Origin: Devosia sp. MC521
GTDB taxonomy: Bacteria; Pseudomonadota; Alphaproteobacteria; Rhizobiales; Devosiaceae
Reading direction: 5' to 3'
DNA: 64,000 nucleotides
Assembly: GCF_014127105.1 (NCBI RefSeq)
Contig: NZ_CP059902.1
Span: forward strand, 3,366,001 to 3,430,000
The first letter of the stretch is position 1. Every line of letters starts with the position of its first letter. The notes beneath the pieces were generated by a model. It did no database searches, was not told where the DNA came from, and worked only from the letters and a program-made list of their open reading frames with translations. This document shows positions 17,582-27,942 of this stretch, piece by piece. Both the position numbers and the translations under genes were made by a program.

Positions 17582-18562
17582 TTATGCGGCAAGCCTATGG
17601 TGCATCAAGCGTCGATGTTGGATTGTTTTGCGTTTGATGTTTTCACGCTTTTTGATGATGGCAGGTGCTCTGCCGAAGTAGGCGTCTGCGGGTGTCACAT
17701 TTTGGAGGCTCTCGTGATAGCGCCTATGATTGTAGTGCTCAACGAAGGCCTCGACTTGGCTTTCGAGATCACCGGGCAGGAAGTAGTTTTCGAGTAGAAT
17801 GCGGTTCTTCAGAGTCTGATGCCATCGCTCGATCTTACCCTGGGTCTGGGGATGAAGTGGCGCGCCTCGAACATGGTCCATGCCGTTGGCGGCGATATAG
17901 TCGGCCAGATCCTGGGCGATGTAGCTGGGGCCATTATCGCTCAGCAGGCGAGGTCTATGTCGGACACTGGCCTGATCGCACCCTGAAACGGCCAACGCCA
18001 TGTCCAGCGTCTCGGTGACGTCCTGAGCCCGCATGGTCGTGCACAGTTTCCATGCGATGATATAGCGGGAATAGTCATCCAGCACCGTGGAAAGATACAT
18101 CCAACCCCAGCCGATGATCTTGAAATAGGTAAAGTCGGTCTGCCACATCTGGTTGGGACGGCTGGTCTTGGTGTGGAACTCATTGGCCGCCTTGATCACC
18201 ACATAGGCGGGGCTGGTGATCAGGTCATGGGCCTTGAGAAGCCGGTAAACGCTGGCTTCTGAGATAAAATAGTCTCTCTCATCGGTGAAGCGAACCGCAA
18301 GCTCCCTAGGGCTCAGATCAGGCTGCTCTAACGCCAGATCGACGATGTGCTGCTGGATTTGCTCAGGGATACGGTTCCAGACCCGGCTTGGCGCTGAGGA
18401 TCGATCTTTCAACGCCTCAGGGCCACCATCGCAGTAACGATCGTACCAACGATAAAAGGTCCGTCGTGGGATGCCCAGTCGATCCAGCGTCTGTTTGGTT
18501 GGGAGATGAGACTGTTCAACCAGCCGGATAATCTCGAGCTTTTCGGAGGCGGGATATCTCAT
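17582..18562 (-). CDS. IS3-family transposase OrfB (DDE integrase domain)
   Basis: A 326-aa protein with an N-terminal helix-turn-helix ('KLEIIRLVEQSHLPTKQTLD', 'LGIPRRTFYRWYDRY') and a retroviral-type rve domain. The DDE residues are Asp in 'MWQTDFTYFKIIGWGWMYL', Asp in 'LLSDNGPSYIA' and Glu in 'HPQTQGKIERWHQTLK'. The C-terminus is 'YNHRRYHESLQNVTPADAYF'. Complete and probably functional as a polypeptide. In this IS group OrfB normally works with OrfA, whose reading frame here stops early. Confidence 0.93.
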   Translation of the reverse strand: MRYPASEKLEIIRLVEQSHLPTKQTLDRLGIPRRTFYRWYDRYCDGGPEALKDRSSAPSRVWNRIPEQIQQHIVDLALEQPDLSPRELAVRFTDERDYFISEASVYRLLKAHDLITSPAYVVIKAANEFHTKTSRPNQMWQTDFTYFKIIGWGWMYLSTVLDDYSRYIIAWKLCTTMRAQDVTETLDMALAVSGCDQASVRHRPRLLSDNGPSYIAQDLADYIAANGMDHVRGAPLHPQTQGKIERWHQTLKNRILLENYFLPGDLESQVEAFVEHYNHRRYHESLQNVTPADAYFGRAPAIIKKRENIKRKTIQHRRLMHHRLAA

Positions 18563-18599
18563 TCGATATCTTCCCCATCCGCGATCATGCTTTTTTAAG

Positions 18600-18932
18600 C
18601 TAGCGGTTTTCTAGCGTTAGATCCGCAACGCATTCCTTGAGCGCGCTCGCCTCTCGGCGCAAATCCCGAACCTCATCACTGGTAGCGGCACGGGCTGTGT
18701 CACCAGCCAAACGCCGTTTGCCAGCTTCTAAGAACTCTTTCGACCAAGAGTAATAGACACTCTGGGCGATGCCTTCACGCCGGCACAGCTCAGTAATGCT
18801 GTCCTCGCCACGCAATCCGTCGAGCACAATCCGGATCTTGTCCTCGGCGGAAAAGTGTCGTCGCGTTGCGCGGCGAATGTCCTTCACCACCTGCTCTGCG
18901 GATTGCTTCGTCTTTGTTACTTTTGTTGTCAT
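18600..18932 (-). CDS. IS3-family OrfA (helix-turn-helix), prematurely ended
   Basis: A 110-aa OrfA with 'RRATRRHFSAEDKIRIVLDG', 'SITELCRREGIAQSVYYSWS' (HTH) and a leucine-zipper-like tail ending 'ADLTLENR'. Related elements usually continue as ENRLLKKSMxADGxD/E; here TAG follows ENR. The missing tail (KSMIADGEDIE) is still visible downstream in another frame before the orfB start. So orfA has suffered a stop and an indel near its A-rich frameshift region. Confidence 0.85.
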   Translation of the reverse strand: MTTKVTKTKQSAEQVVKDIRRATRRHFSAEDKIRIVLDGLRGEDSITELCRREGIAQSVYYSWSKEFLEAGKRRLAGDTARAATSDEVRDLRREASALKECVADLTLENR

Positions 18933-19062
18933 TCTGGGTCTTTCGTCACTCAGACGAGACCAGAACTCTCCTTAAATCGCAAACCCAATTCTGAGACACA
19001 GGTGCTGATGTCGAACAGGGACCTTTAACGCCACCCTTGCGATAGCCGCGCCACGAGCGCGA

Positions 19063-22000
19063 CTATCTGGGCACTGGCCGGAGGGTGATAGATAAGGTGT
19101 GCGTCCCCCCGTCCAGTCGTAGCCGGACGACCTTGCCTTGAGGGGCGAATGCAACCCCATCGAGAACTGCGTTGGGTAAGCTATCTGCATCACCGCCGCG
19201 ATTGTGCACGGTGATCTCATATCGTGTGCCAGCCACGGTCAGCTCGGCGGAAAAGCCAGGCCAATCGGCAGGAAGACACGGGTCGATGATAAGGGTGTTG
19301 CCTTCGCGGCTGATGCCGAGAATGCCTTCGATACCGGCACGGTACATCCATCCGGCAGAACCCGTGTACCACGTCCAACCGCCTCGCCCCGTGTGCGGCG
19401 CCACCGAATAAACATCGGCTGCCAAGACATATGGTTCAACCTTGTAAAGGGCGACTGCTTCTGGGGTTAGCGCATGGTTTATGGGGTTCACCAGCGCGAA
19501 GAGATCGAACGCCTTTTTCCCCTGGCCCAGTTTGGCGAAGGCCAGAATGGCCCACATTGCGGCGTGGCTATATTGGCCACCGTTTTCGCGAAGTCCGGGC
19601 GGATATCCCTTGATATAGCCGGGATCGCGCGGCGTCTGGTCGAAGGGTGGAGTGAAAAGCAGCGCTAAGCCCAGGTCCGGACGGATGAGGTGTCGATCGA
19701 GGGAGCTCATAGCGACGCTGGCGCGAATGGGATCGCCGCCTCCCGACAGCACAGCCCAAGACTGGGCAATGGAGTCGATCCTGCATTCGTCGCTGGATTG
19801 CGACCCTAGCCAAAAGCCGTCATCGAAGGTTGCACGCCGATACCATGCCCCATCCCATGCTTCACGCTCGAGAGCGGCCTTGAGTTTGGTGCTGTGCAGT
19901 CGCCAGCGTTTGGCCCTTTTGGGATCGCGGATGTCGGCATACGGCATCAGGAGATCCAGAGCGCGAATAAGAAGCCAGCCGAGCCAGACGCTTTCGCCTC
20001 TTCCGTCTTCTCCGACGCGGTTCATCCCGTCGTTCCAATCGCCGGTGCCCATGAGTGGTAGGCCATGCTGACCGGTCAATTTGATCGCTAAATCTAGGCC
20101 GAGCGCGCAGTGTTCGAACAAGGATGCCGAACGCTCCGAGATCATAGGTTGGAAAAAGTTGTCGTGTTCGCCCTCGGCCAGTTTTGGGCCTTCGATAAAG
20201 GGAACAAGCTCATCGAAAATATCCGCATCGCCGGTCGAGATAGCATAGGTAGCGGCGGAGAATGCAAGCCAGACGCAGTCATCGGAAATGCGGGTGCGCA
20301 CGCCTTGGCCAGAATGCGGTAGCCACCAATGCTGGACATCGCCATCAATGAATTGGCGGCCAGCAGCGCGCAATATGTGATGACGACTATCTTGCGGACG
20401 GACAAGCGAGAGCGCCATTCCATCTTGCAACTGGTCACGGAAACCATAGGCACCACTGGCCTGGTAGAAGGCCGAACGCGCGGTGATGCGACAGGCCAGC
20501 GTCTGGTACAGCAGCCAGCCATTGAGCATGATGTCCATCGCCCGGTCGGGCGTTCTCACCTGAACAGCCCCGAGAATGGAGTGCCAGTGTGCGGCAACCT
20601 CGGCCAAGACGCCATCGAGATCAGCGCTGCGATAGCGCTCGATCAGCTGCCGCGCCTCCTCTTCTGTTCCAGCTTGGCCGAGTAGGCAGACAATCTCGAT
20701 GCTCTCTCCAACCGCAAGTTCGATGCTGGTTTGTAGCGCCGCGCAGGGGTCGTGGCCCGCGCCAGCTGTCCCGCTAAGGCCTGTCTGGCTCGAGAGGGCA
20801 GCGGCCGACGCCGTGCTGCCATTGCGTCCAAGGAATTCGGTGCGGTCTGCAGTGGAGGCCGTCTGGCGACCGCCCAGATCGGTAAATGCGACACGGCCAC
20901 CAAAGGCGGTCGCCCATTTGTTGGTGGCAAAGATAGCGCCAGTCTCCGCATCGATTTTGGTCAGGAGGAAAGGCGCGGTCGCGCCGCGCTGAGTGCCGAG
21001 CACAAATTCAGTGTAGCTGGTGATCGACAGGCGTCGGACGCGCTGGGATCTGTTGGTCAAAGTCATGCGGGAAATCCGCACTGGATCGACAAGCGGAACA
21101 TATGCGACGAGCTCGCTTTCGATGCCATAAGCCTGATGGCTAAAGCGGGAATAGCCGTAGCCGTGGCGAGCGAGATAGCGTCCCTTGTTTCTAATCGGCC
21201 GCGCGGTCGGGCTCCAAAGAGCACCGGACACTTCGTCCTTTATGTAGATCGCTTCGCCAACGGGATCGCTAACGGGATCGTTTGACCAAGGCGTGATCTG
21301 ATTTTCACGGCTATTACCAGCCCAAGTGTAAAAGCTGCCTTCACTGGAAACTTGGAAGCCGAAACCCTCATTGGCGACGACGTTAATCCAAGGTGCAGGC
21401 GTCGTAGCGCCATTGTCGAGCGCGGTCACATATTCCGTTCCATTGTTAGCGAACCCGCCAAGACCGTTGAAAAATTCGAGGTCGTCGAGCAGAGCGACCG
21501 TCTCTGCTGAGGAGGCCTGCGCGGGCATGAAAGGCTTCACATTAAGCGGTGGAGTTTTGCTCGCCTTGTTTGCAATTTGGTCTGCGATGGATCCCATCCG
21601 CGCGAGGAACACCACACGCGCGCTCGCCTGGAGCAAATTGCGCGTTTCAAGCCCCAAAAGATCGGCACGCAGTAAGTAGACGTTACCCTGCGCGGGGGTG
21701 TTGTTATAGCGAGGTCTGGACTGGCTGGACCGTAGGGCCGCTTCGATGGCGTTTTGCAAGTCCTGGACATAGGAAGAGCCGCGCTCGTTGATGATAACAA
21801 GATCAACGGCCAACCGTTTAATCCGCCAATACTCGTGCGCCCGCAACATCTGGCGCAACTGAGGCATGTCTTCCAAGGCGTCAATGCGCAGCAACACAAT
21901 TGGCAAATCGCCCGAGATGCCGTGCGGCCAAAGTCCCGATTGGGGGCCTGCCCCTGCCATAATTGCATCTGAAGAGGGTCGGAAAACCGGATCGGCATAG

Positions 22001-25000
22001 AGGATGGGTGCTGCGAGACGTTGGAAGTCAGCTGCCTCCTCCAGAGATACGTCGAGATGGTGTAGTTGTACTTGTGCCTGGGTCCAGGCGAGGGTTCTGG
22101 CCCGTTCGTAGGCGCTCCGGTCGTGGTGCTTGTCGATCAGTTCAAGCAATTCAACACGCGAGGACGCGACAACAGTCCAGAAGGCGATTTTCGCGACTTT
22201 GCCCGGCGGAATGCGCAGCTGTCGACGCAGTGCGAACACGGGGTCGAGCACAGGCCCTAAGGTGCCGGATAGCCCTTGGTTGTCGTGGATCGCCGCCGCA
22301 TCACCCAGAGAGCGGTTGCGCCCCAGGAAACGGGAGCGGTCAGTTTCATATTGTGGGTCGGACAGCACTTCACCCTCAACCACGGCGAAATGAGCCGCCC
22401 AGATTTCAGGTTCACTCGGCGACCGTCGCCGCCGCGTCGCGACGAGAGCACCAAACTCGGACAGATATTCCGTTTGAACAAACATCTTGGCGAAGGCCGG
22501 GTGCGCATCGTCTGTGACCGCTGCGGCTAAGACAAGCTCGGCATAGGAGGTCACTTCTATGTCACGAGGGCGACGCCCGCTATTGGTGAAACAAACCAGC
22601 CGCACCTCGCTGTCGTCTTCGCCAGACACAAGGACGTCCATTTCAGTTGTCATTGTTTGGTCGTGGCGGCGAAATTGAGCGTGGTCCTCGCCAAATTCGA
22701 CTGATGCCTCAGCACTGTCGTTCATCGGCTGCTGCGTCGCTGAGAAGACCAAGCCTGTACGTAGGTCTTTGCAAAACACGAAGGCGCCACAGTCATCGCG
22801 GGTCACATCTTCGCGCCAACGAGTGATGGCGATGTCTCGCCAGCGGCTGTAACCGCTACCGGAGGCAGTCAGCATCACGGTATAGCGGCCGTTGGACAGT
22901 AAATGCGTAATTGGGGCCCCATGATATGGCAGTGCAAGTTTGCGCACCACTGGGCTCATGTTTACCGACAGTTCGGAGGCTGCCTTGATTTCTTCAGCGC
23001 GTGGCCGGGCAATGGCAACGTCCCGTGGCACGCGCTCGGAGAGCAGAAGCTCGCTCGCCTTGATCATGGGTTCACGATGAAAGCGTGCGCGCATGATGCC
23101 ATCGCTCAGCACATTGGCAATGGCAGTAATCGTCATCCCTTGGTGATGCGCCATGTAGCTTCGAACTATCGCCAAATCATCATCGTCCGGCAGTCGGGAA
23201 CGCGTAAAATCAAGCGCTTCGTAGAAGCCATGAGTGCCACGTGCGCCCATGCGTTCAATGCGCCGGAAATTCTCGATTGCGGCTCGTGGGTCAACCATTG
23301 CAGCCAGACCCGTCGCATAGGGGGCAATGACCATATTGCTCGACAGGCCACGCTTAAGGCCGAGCCCCGGCACTCCAAAATTGGAATACTGATAGGTGAA
23401 CTCGTAGTCGCGGACATTGTATGCCGACTCGGAAATGCCCCAGGGCACGTTGCGGGCGCGGCCATAGGCCTCCTGACGCGCGACGACCAGTCGATTGGTG
23501 GCGTCGAGGAGACTTTCCGCTGGCGCACGCATGACCAGCGAGGGCATCAGGTATTCGAACATAGACCCCGACCAGGAGATCAATGCCGAGCCATTGCCCA
23601 ACGGCGTTGCCGTGCGCCCGAGCCGGAACCAGTGTCGGGTAGAGACATCACCCTTAGCGATTGCGAACAGGCTGGCAAGGCGGGCTTCTGACGCCAGAAG
23701 ATCATAGCAATTCAGGTCTAGCCTATTGTCAGCAAGCGAAAATCCGATGGAAAGCAGTTTCCTGTCTGGATCGAGGAGAAAAGCGAAATCCATATCGAGA
23801 GCGATGCTGCGAGCGATAGTCTCCAGTGCGATCAGCCGGGCGTGGAACGCTTTAGGATCAGTCTGCAAAGCGCGCCGGTCGCGCGTGGCTTCAACAATGC
23901 GCCGATTGAACGCTAATACCCAATAGGCGAGATCACTAGGCGCTCCAATGTCAGTGACCGAGGATCGCAACGACACCAGCTTGAGCCCTTTTTCTGATAG
24001 CCGGAGCAGGGTTGGGAGCAGTGTATCGAAGGACTGTTGCGTCTCCAGCTGCGCTTGGATTTCGTCCAGTACGGAAGAAATTGTTGGGTCTGACGGGCTC
24101 GGTGATGATGCCAGCGCCTTCCGGGCGAGCACCACATTGTCCATAAGTCCCTGTCTCGTGTCTAAAGGCGCACTTTCGGCCCATTCGGCGCAGGCATTGG
24201 CAAGCGCAATGAGATGCCCGGCGAGATTGCCGCTGTCGACCGAAGAGACATAGGCCGGGTCAAGGACACGCAGATCGCGCGTGTCATACCAGTTGAAAAA
24301 ATGCCCGTTGAAACGCCGCATCTGGCCGAGCGTCGCGAAGGTTTTCTCCAGCCGGTCGATGGTTTCGAGAGTACCGGTCCAGCCAAAATCGCGCGCAGCC
24401 ACGGCGGACAGCAGGTAGAGCCCAATATTAGTGGGAGATGTGCGATGCGCGACGCTGGGCACCGGTGTTTCTTGGAAATTGTCCGGTGGCAGCATATTCT
24501 CCAGCGGCGTGACGTAGGTCTCAAAATACCGCCAAGTTTGCCGCGCGATCAGCCGTAAATATCTGGCATCACTCGAACCCAAGTCTCGATCTGGGCGTGT
24601 TGCCGGGGACCGGCTGGTCCAAAATGCGATGGCCGGTGCGGCAAGCCACAGCAACACCAAAGGCAGCGCTATCGGCAAAGAGGTGGGCGTAATCGCCATC
24701 GCTCCCGCGAACAGCAATATGGCCAGAGCTGTTCCTTTCGCCATGTCGCGATAAAACCCGAGCAACGTCAATCGCGCGCGCTGGCCCGCACTTGCCGCCG
24801 TTGTCCATTCGAGCAGGTGTTTACGTGAGACGGTCAGCCGGAACAGCGTGCGCACGATTGCATCGCCGTTGCGCCACGCTTGATCAGGAAGAAAGGCCAG
24901 GCCCAGTCCAACCTGCAGCGCTGCCAACTTGAAATCTCGTGCGAGGCCGAACAGATGCGAGCGCAGTTGTAACCCAGGACTGTGCGGCAAGATCGAGAAG

Positions 25001-27513
25001 AGAATTGGCACAAAGGCTGGAATGATCAGGGCCAAAAGGATTGCGGCACTCGCAATTGCATTCGCTGGCTCCGTCATCAGGCAGGCAAGGAACAAGGCAA
25101 ATAACGCCGTCGGCGCAACCAGTGATCGCCTCAGGTTGTCCAGCATTTTCCAGCGCCCGATAGTGGGGAGCTTGCCATCCCTAACCAGCCAAGGCAGCAG
25201 TTGCCAGTCGCCGCGGGTCCAACGATGCTGTCGCCGCACAGCGACATCATAACGGGTCGGGAAATCGTCGACGACTTCGACGTCGGAGCTCAGGCCCGCT
25301 CTGGCATAAATGCCCTCGAACAGATCATGGCTAAGCATGGTGTTTTCCGGAATGCGTCGAGCCAACGCTGCCTCGAACCCATCGACGTCATAAATGCCCT
25401 TACCGGTGTAGGACCCCTCGCCAAAGAGATCTTGATACACATCCGAGACCGCCGCCGCATAAGGATCGATCCCCCCAGGCGCCGAAAACACCCGCTGGTA
25501 CAATGAACTGTCTTGACCAATCGGCAACGACGTGGCGACGCGCGGCTGGATAATCGCGTAACCATCCACAACCCGGTCTCCACGAGCATTCAAGCGCGGC
25601 CTATTGAGCGGGTGAGCCATTTTACCGACAAGCCGCACAGTCGCTTCGCGAGGCAATTTGGTATCCGCGTCGAGGGTGATCACATAGCGGACATCCGCCG
25701 GCACGTGGGGCGTGCCGAAACTGGTGTCGCCTGCGCCGCGCAAAAGCCAGTTGAGTTCTGTGAGCTTGCCGCGCTTGCGCTCCCAGCCCATCCAAAGGCC
25801 CTCGCCCACGTTAAATCGCCTAGCGCGGTGGAGGAGCAAAAAGCGATCGCCAGCGGGACCCGGACCGTGACGCGTGTTCAAGGCAGAGATAGCCTGTTGG
25901 CCGATATCCAACAGCGCTTCATCGCCTTCAACAGCTTCAGTTTCTGCATCGAGACCGTCTGTCAGGAGGGCAAAACTGATGTCTCCACCAGCGCCAGACA
26001 GATAGTGAACTTCAAGCTGCTCGATGTCTTGGAGCAACTGGGCTTGGTCGATCAACATTGTGGGCACGACAACAAGTGTCCGCAATTCGCTCGGAATGCC
26101 AGCGGCGAGTTCCAAACCTGGAAGCCTTGCCGCACTAACGCCGACACTAACCGTGCGATTGACAACCGCTGCTGCAACTTCGCTCGCTGGCACAATTGCC
26201 AGAACTAAGAATGCAAAGAGCAGCATTGAAGGCACTGCGGAGGCCGACATTATCCAGCCGAGTGAGGCAACAAGCGCGAGTGTTACTGCAGAAATGGCAA
26301 AGACATAGCCGCCTATGCCCATCGTCCCCATCGTCCGGCCAAAGTGGAGCTGAGCATTCGGACGAAATCCGATAGCGCGTTCAAGCGCCCGGCGACCGTG
26401 ATCAATCAGATGATATCCCGGATCGCCCAGCCGATCCGCTTCTGTCGGAGAGCCTGCTTGTTCGGCTGCATCTTTCGCGAGCGCCAAAGCGGCCTGAGCG
26501 ATCTCGAGTTCGGTGAATGTCGAGCCTCGCGCCAATAGTTCGATTGCGCTGCGATAGAGATCGCGTGACGCGAAATCCATCTGAGCGAAGTCGCTACCAT
26601 CAGACAGGCATGCATCGACGAGACTGACGCTTTCGACAAGCTCCCCCCAGTCGATATCGGAAATCAGCCGCATGCTGGTGATGATATTCCGAATAGTGAC
26701 ATTGGAAGCGCCCTGGCGCTGCTGGGCATGCTGCACAACTGTTTCAATCGTACTGCCTTGGCGTGCCAATTGATCTTCGAGCCAGCCAAGACTAGGCGTG
26801 GTCCTAGGATCGCGGTCACGCAAACGTTTGGCCAACTGCGCTGCGAACAACTCCGACAGCTCAGCACTCGGCATGCGGACCGCAGATGATCCTTTGGTGT
26901 CCTCGGCGAGCAGCGAGTCAGCCAAGGCATCCGCTTCCAGTCGAGCACTGCGTCCCACCGTGATCTGATCCGCAAGGCGCCGCAGGTTCTCGACCAGGAC
27001 GATGCGCAATGTGATCGCGACAGCCCAGAGTTCACCAATCGTGAGTGGCTGGACCTGTTGATATGCCGCAATAAAGCGCGTCAGGGACGCGGGATCGAAG
27101 TGACTGTCTGTATGCGCGACGAAGGCCCACGTCAGGCCAAAAATGCGGGGATAGCCAGCAAAGGGGCCATCGGCTAATTTGGGAAGCTGGCGGTAGTAAT
27201 TCGGCGGGAGATCATCATGGATTTCGCGGATTTGCTCGTCGACGAGATGGTAATTGTCCAGCAGCCACTCTGCGGCCGGTACTACGGCGCGGTCACTTTC
27301 GATCTCATGTGCGCTGCTGCGATAGGCGGCCAATAATACGGACGCGTTCTGTTTCAGCCGTCTATGCAAAGAGAAAACGGACGGCGGACGCGAAGTAATG
27401 CTTTGAGCTGCCGCCAGACTGCGAGCGTGCTGTTCCAGTCGCTCGATGCCGAATAATTCCTCGCGCACCGGCGCAGCGTCGTCCCACGGATTAGCGAATT
27501 TGTGCCTAGTCAT
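19063..27513 (-). CDS. ndvB: Cyclic beta-1,2-glucan synthase (NdvB/ChvB family)
   Basis: A giant 2816-aa inner-membrane enzyme, the usual size for NdvB/ChvB (about 2830 aa). From the N-terminus there is a soluble helical region, membrane segments from about residue 398 ('YVFAISAVTLALVASLGWIM'), a GT84 glycosyltransferase domain with 'YVITLDADTKLPREA' near 610 and 'RRQHRWTRGDWQLLPWL' near 760, more membrane segments (about 780-1010), then large glycoamylase/GH94-type modules with 'GTGDWNDGMNRVG' near 2490. The protein self-primes, extends and cyclises beta-1,2-glucan from UDP-glucose and sets chain length by its phosphorylase domain. ATG 27513 is preferred (GAGG ten bases upstream); a GTG two codons earlier is possible. 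It lies between IS debris, but the frame is intact. Confidence 0.95.
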   Translation of the reverse strand: MTRHKFANPWDDAAPVREELFGIERLEQHARSLAAAQSITSRPPSVFSLHRRLKQNASVLLAAYRSSAHEIESDRAVVPAAEWLLDNYHLVDEQIREIHDDLPPNYYRQLPKLADGPFAGYPRIFGLTWAFVAHTDSHFDPASLTRFIAAYQQVQPLTIGELWAVAITLRIVLVENLRRLADQITVGRSARLEADALADSLLAEDTKGSSAVRMPSAELSELFAAQLAKRLRDRDPRTTPSLGWLEDQLARQGSTIETVVQHAQQRQGASNVTIRNIITSMRLISDIDWGELVESVSLVDACLSDGSDFAQMDFASRDLYRSAIELLARGSTFTELEIAQAALALAKDAAEQAGSPTEADRLGDPGYHLIDHGRRALERAIGFRPNAQLHFGRTMGTMGIGGYVFAISAVTLALVASLGWIMSASAVPSMLLFAFLVLAIVPASEVAAAVVNRTVSVGVSAARLPGLELAAGIPSELRTLVVVPTMLIDQAQLLQDIEQLEVHYLSGAGGDISFALLTDGLDAETEAVEGDEALLDIGQQAISALNTRHGPGPAGDRFLLLHRARRFNVGEGLWMGWERKRGKLTELNWLLRGAGDTSFGTPHVPADVRYVITLDADTKLPREATVRLVGKMAHPLNRPRLNARGDRVVDGYAIIQPRVATSLPIGQDSSLYQRVFSAPGGIDPYAAAVSDVYQDLFGEGSYTGKGIYDVDGFEAALARRIPENTMLSHDLFEGIYARAGLSSDVEVVDDFPTRYDVAVRRQHRWTRGDWQLLPWLVRDGKLPTIGRWKMLDNLRRSLVAPTALFALFLACLMTEPANAIASAAILLALIIPAFVPILFSILPHSPGLQLRSHLFGLARDFKLAALQVGLGLAFLPDQAWRNGDAIVRTLFRLTVSRKHLLEWTTAASAGQRARLTLLGFYRDMAKGTALAILLFAGAMAITPTSLPIALPLVLLWLAAPAIAFWTSRSPATRPDRDLGSSDARYLRLIARQTWRYFETYVTPLENMLPPDNFQETPVPSVAHRTSPTNIGLYLLSAVAARDFGWTGTLETIDRLEKTFATLGQMRRFNGHFFNWYDTRDLRVLDPAYVSSVDSGNLAGHLIALANACAEWAESAPLDTRQGLMDNVVLARKALASSPSPSDPTISSVLDEIQAQLETQQSFDTLLPTLLRLSEKGLKLVSLRSSVTDIGAPSDLAYWVLAFNRRIVEATRDRRALQTDPKAFHARLIALETIARSIALDMDFAFLLDPDRKLLSIGFSLADNRLDLNCYDLLASEARLASLFAIAKGDVSTRHWFRLGRTATPLGNGSALISWSGSMFEYLMPSLVMRAPAESLLDATNRLVVARQEAYGRARNVPWGISESAYNVRDYEFTYQYSNFGVPGLGLKRGLSSNMVIAPYATGLAAMVDPRAAIENFRRIERMGARGTHGFYEALDFTRSRLPDDDDLAIVRSYMAHHQGMTITAIANVLSDGIMRARFHREPMIKASELLLSERVPRDVAIARPRAEEIKAASELSVNMSPVVRKLALPYHGAPITHLLSNGRYTVMLTASGSGYSRWRDIAITRWREDVTRDDCGAFVFCKDLRTGLVFSATQQPMNDSAEASVEFGEDHAQFRRHDQTMTTEMDVLVSGEDDSEVRLVCFTNSGRRPRDIEVTSYAELVLAAAVTDDAHPAFAKMFVQTEYLSEFGALVATRRRRSPSEPEIWAAHFAVVEGEVLSDPQYETDRSRFLGRNRSLGDAAAIHDNQGLSGTLGPVLDPVFALRRQLRIPPGKVAKIAFWTVVASSRVELLELIDKHHDRSAYERARTLAWTQAQVQLHHLDVSLEEAADFQRLAAPILYADPVFRPSSDAIMAGAGPQSGLWPHGISGDLPIVLLRIDALEDMPQLRQMLRAHEYWRIKRLAVDLVIINERGSSYVQDLQNAIEAALRSSQSRPRYNNTPAQGNVYLLRADLLGLETRNLLQASARVVFLARMGSIADQIANKASKTPPLNVKPFMPAQASSAETVALLDDLEFFNGLGGFANNGTEYVTALDNGATTPAPWINVVANEGFGFQVSSEGSFYTWAGNSRENQITPWSNDPVSDPVGEAIYIKDEVSGALWSPTARPIRNKGRYLARHGYGYSRFSHQAYGIESELVAYVPLVDPVRISRMTLTNRSQRVRRLSITSYTEFVLGTQRGATAPFLLTKIDAETGAIFATNKWATAFGGRVAFTDLGGRQTASTADRTEFLGRNGSTASAAALSSQTGLSGTAGAGHDPCAALQTSIELAVGESIEIVCLLGQAGTEEEARQLIERYRSADLDGVLAEVAAHWHSILGAVQVRTPDRAMDIMLNGWLLYQTLACRITARSAFYQASGAYGFRDQLQDGMALSLVRPQDSRHHILRAAGRQFIDGDVQHWWLPHSGQGVRTRISDDCVWLAFSAATYAISTGDADIFDELVPFIEGPKLAEGEHDNFFQPMISERSASLFEHCALGLDLAIKLTGQHGLPLMGTGDWNDGMNRVGEDGRGESVWLGWLLIRALDLLMPYADIRDPKRAKRWRLHSTKLKAALEREAWDGAWYRRATFDDGFWLGSQSSDECRIDSIAQSWAVLSGGGDPIRASVAMSSLDRHLIRPDLGLALLFTPPFDQTPRDPGYIKGYPPGLRENGGQYSHAAMWAILAFAKLGQGKKAFDLFALVNPINHALTPEAVALYKVEPYVLAADVYSVAPHTGRGGWTWYTGSAGWMYRAGIEGILGISREGNTLIIDPCLPADWPGFSAELTVAGTRYEITVHNRGGDADSLPNAVLDGVAFAPQGKVVRLRLDGGTHTLSITLRPVPR

Positions 27514-27942
27514 ACGCACGTCACCTCGAAAAAACGACCGCGCCCGGCGGAAAATGCGCCGGGGGTGAGAAGCTAGGCGTCAAGCAATTCCGCGCTGAAA
27601 TGGTTTGCGGTGTTCCTACCGATCAGCGCTTAATTCAGTGCAGGCGAAATCCCTGCGGCTCCGAGCGCAAAAGCGAGGAGGAGCAGCATCGTCCAAACCC
27701 GGATCGTCTGGAGGAATCTTTATTCCCATGTGGCGTTCGAATTGCAGCGAGACGTTCGCAGCATTACCGTCACACTCGCTGCCCGGACAGAATTGTCGGG
27801 TTTACAAGTGGTCCTGCACAGATTTCGGGACGGCACTAAAAGCCAAATTGCTCCCTTTCTGATCAAACGCTCAGATGCGGAACATGGTTGCGGTCCTGTG
27901 CGGCATGGCGGCAGCAGAATGGAGGGCGCTCAGTCGTGCCGA
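27514..27942. other. Intergenic region upstream of ndvB, no clear gene
   Basis: Contains the ndvB leader and its GAGG ribosome binding site on the minus strand. Overlapping plus-strand ORFs (27600-27981) have no family resemblance and partly run antisense to the HxlR remnant, so I do not call them. Confidence 0.4.

Larger units (their letters stand above)
17562..19017 (-). mobile_element. IS3-family insertion sequence (orfA-orfB), minus strand
   Basis: Contains orfA (18932-18600) and orfB (18562-17582). The ends are proposed from comparison with homologous solo ends elsewhere in this window (29531-29665 and 30427-30530). The low end starts TGCTCGTCGTT, and the high end read inward starts TGTTCGACATCAG; both begin with TG as in the IS3 family and agree at several of the first ten positions. 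No convincing target duplication is seen. Coordinates may be off by a few bases. orfA ends at an early TAG, so frameshift-fused transposase is probably not made. Confidence 0.75.

Noticed and set aside
22903..23691. Long plus-strand open frame (262 codons) antisense to ndvB
   Set aside because: It is a shadow of the GC-rich ndvB gene; no family resemblance or start signal.
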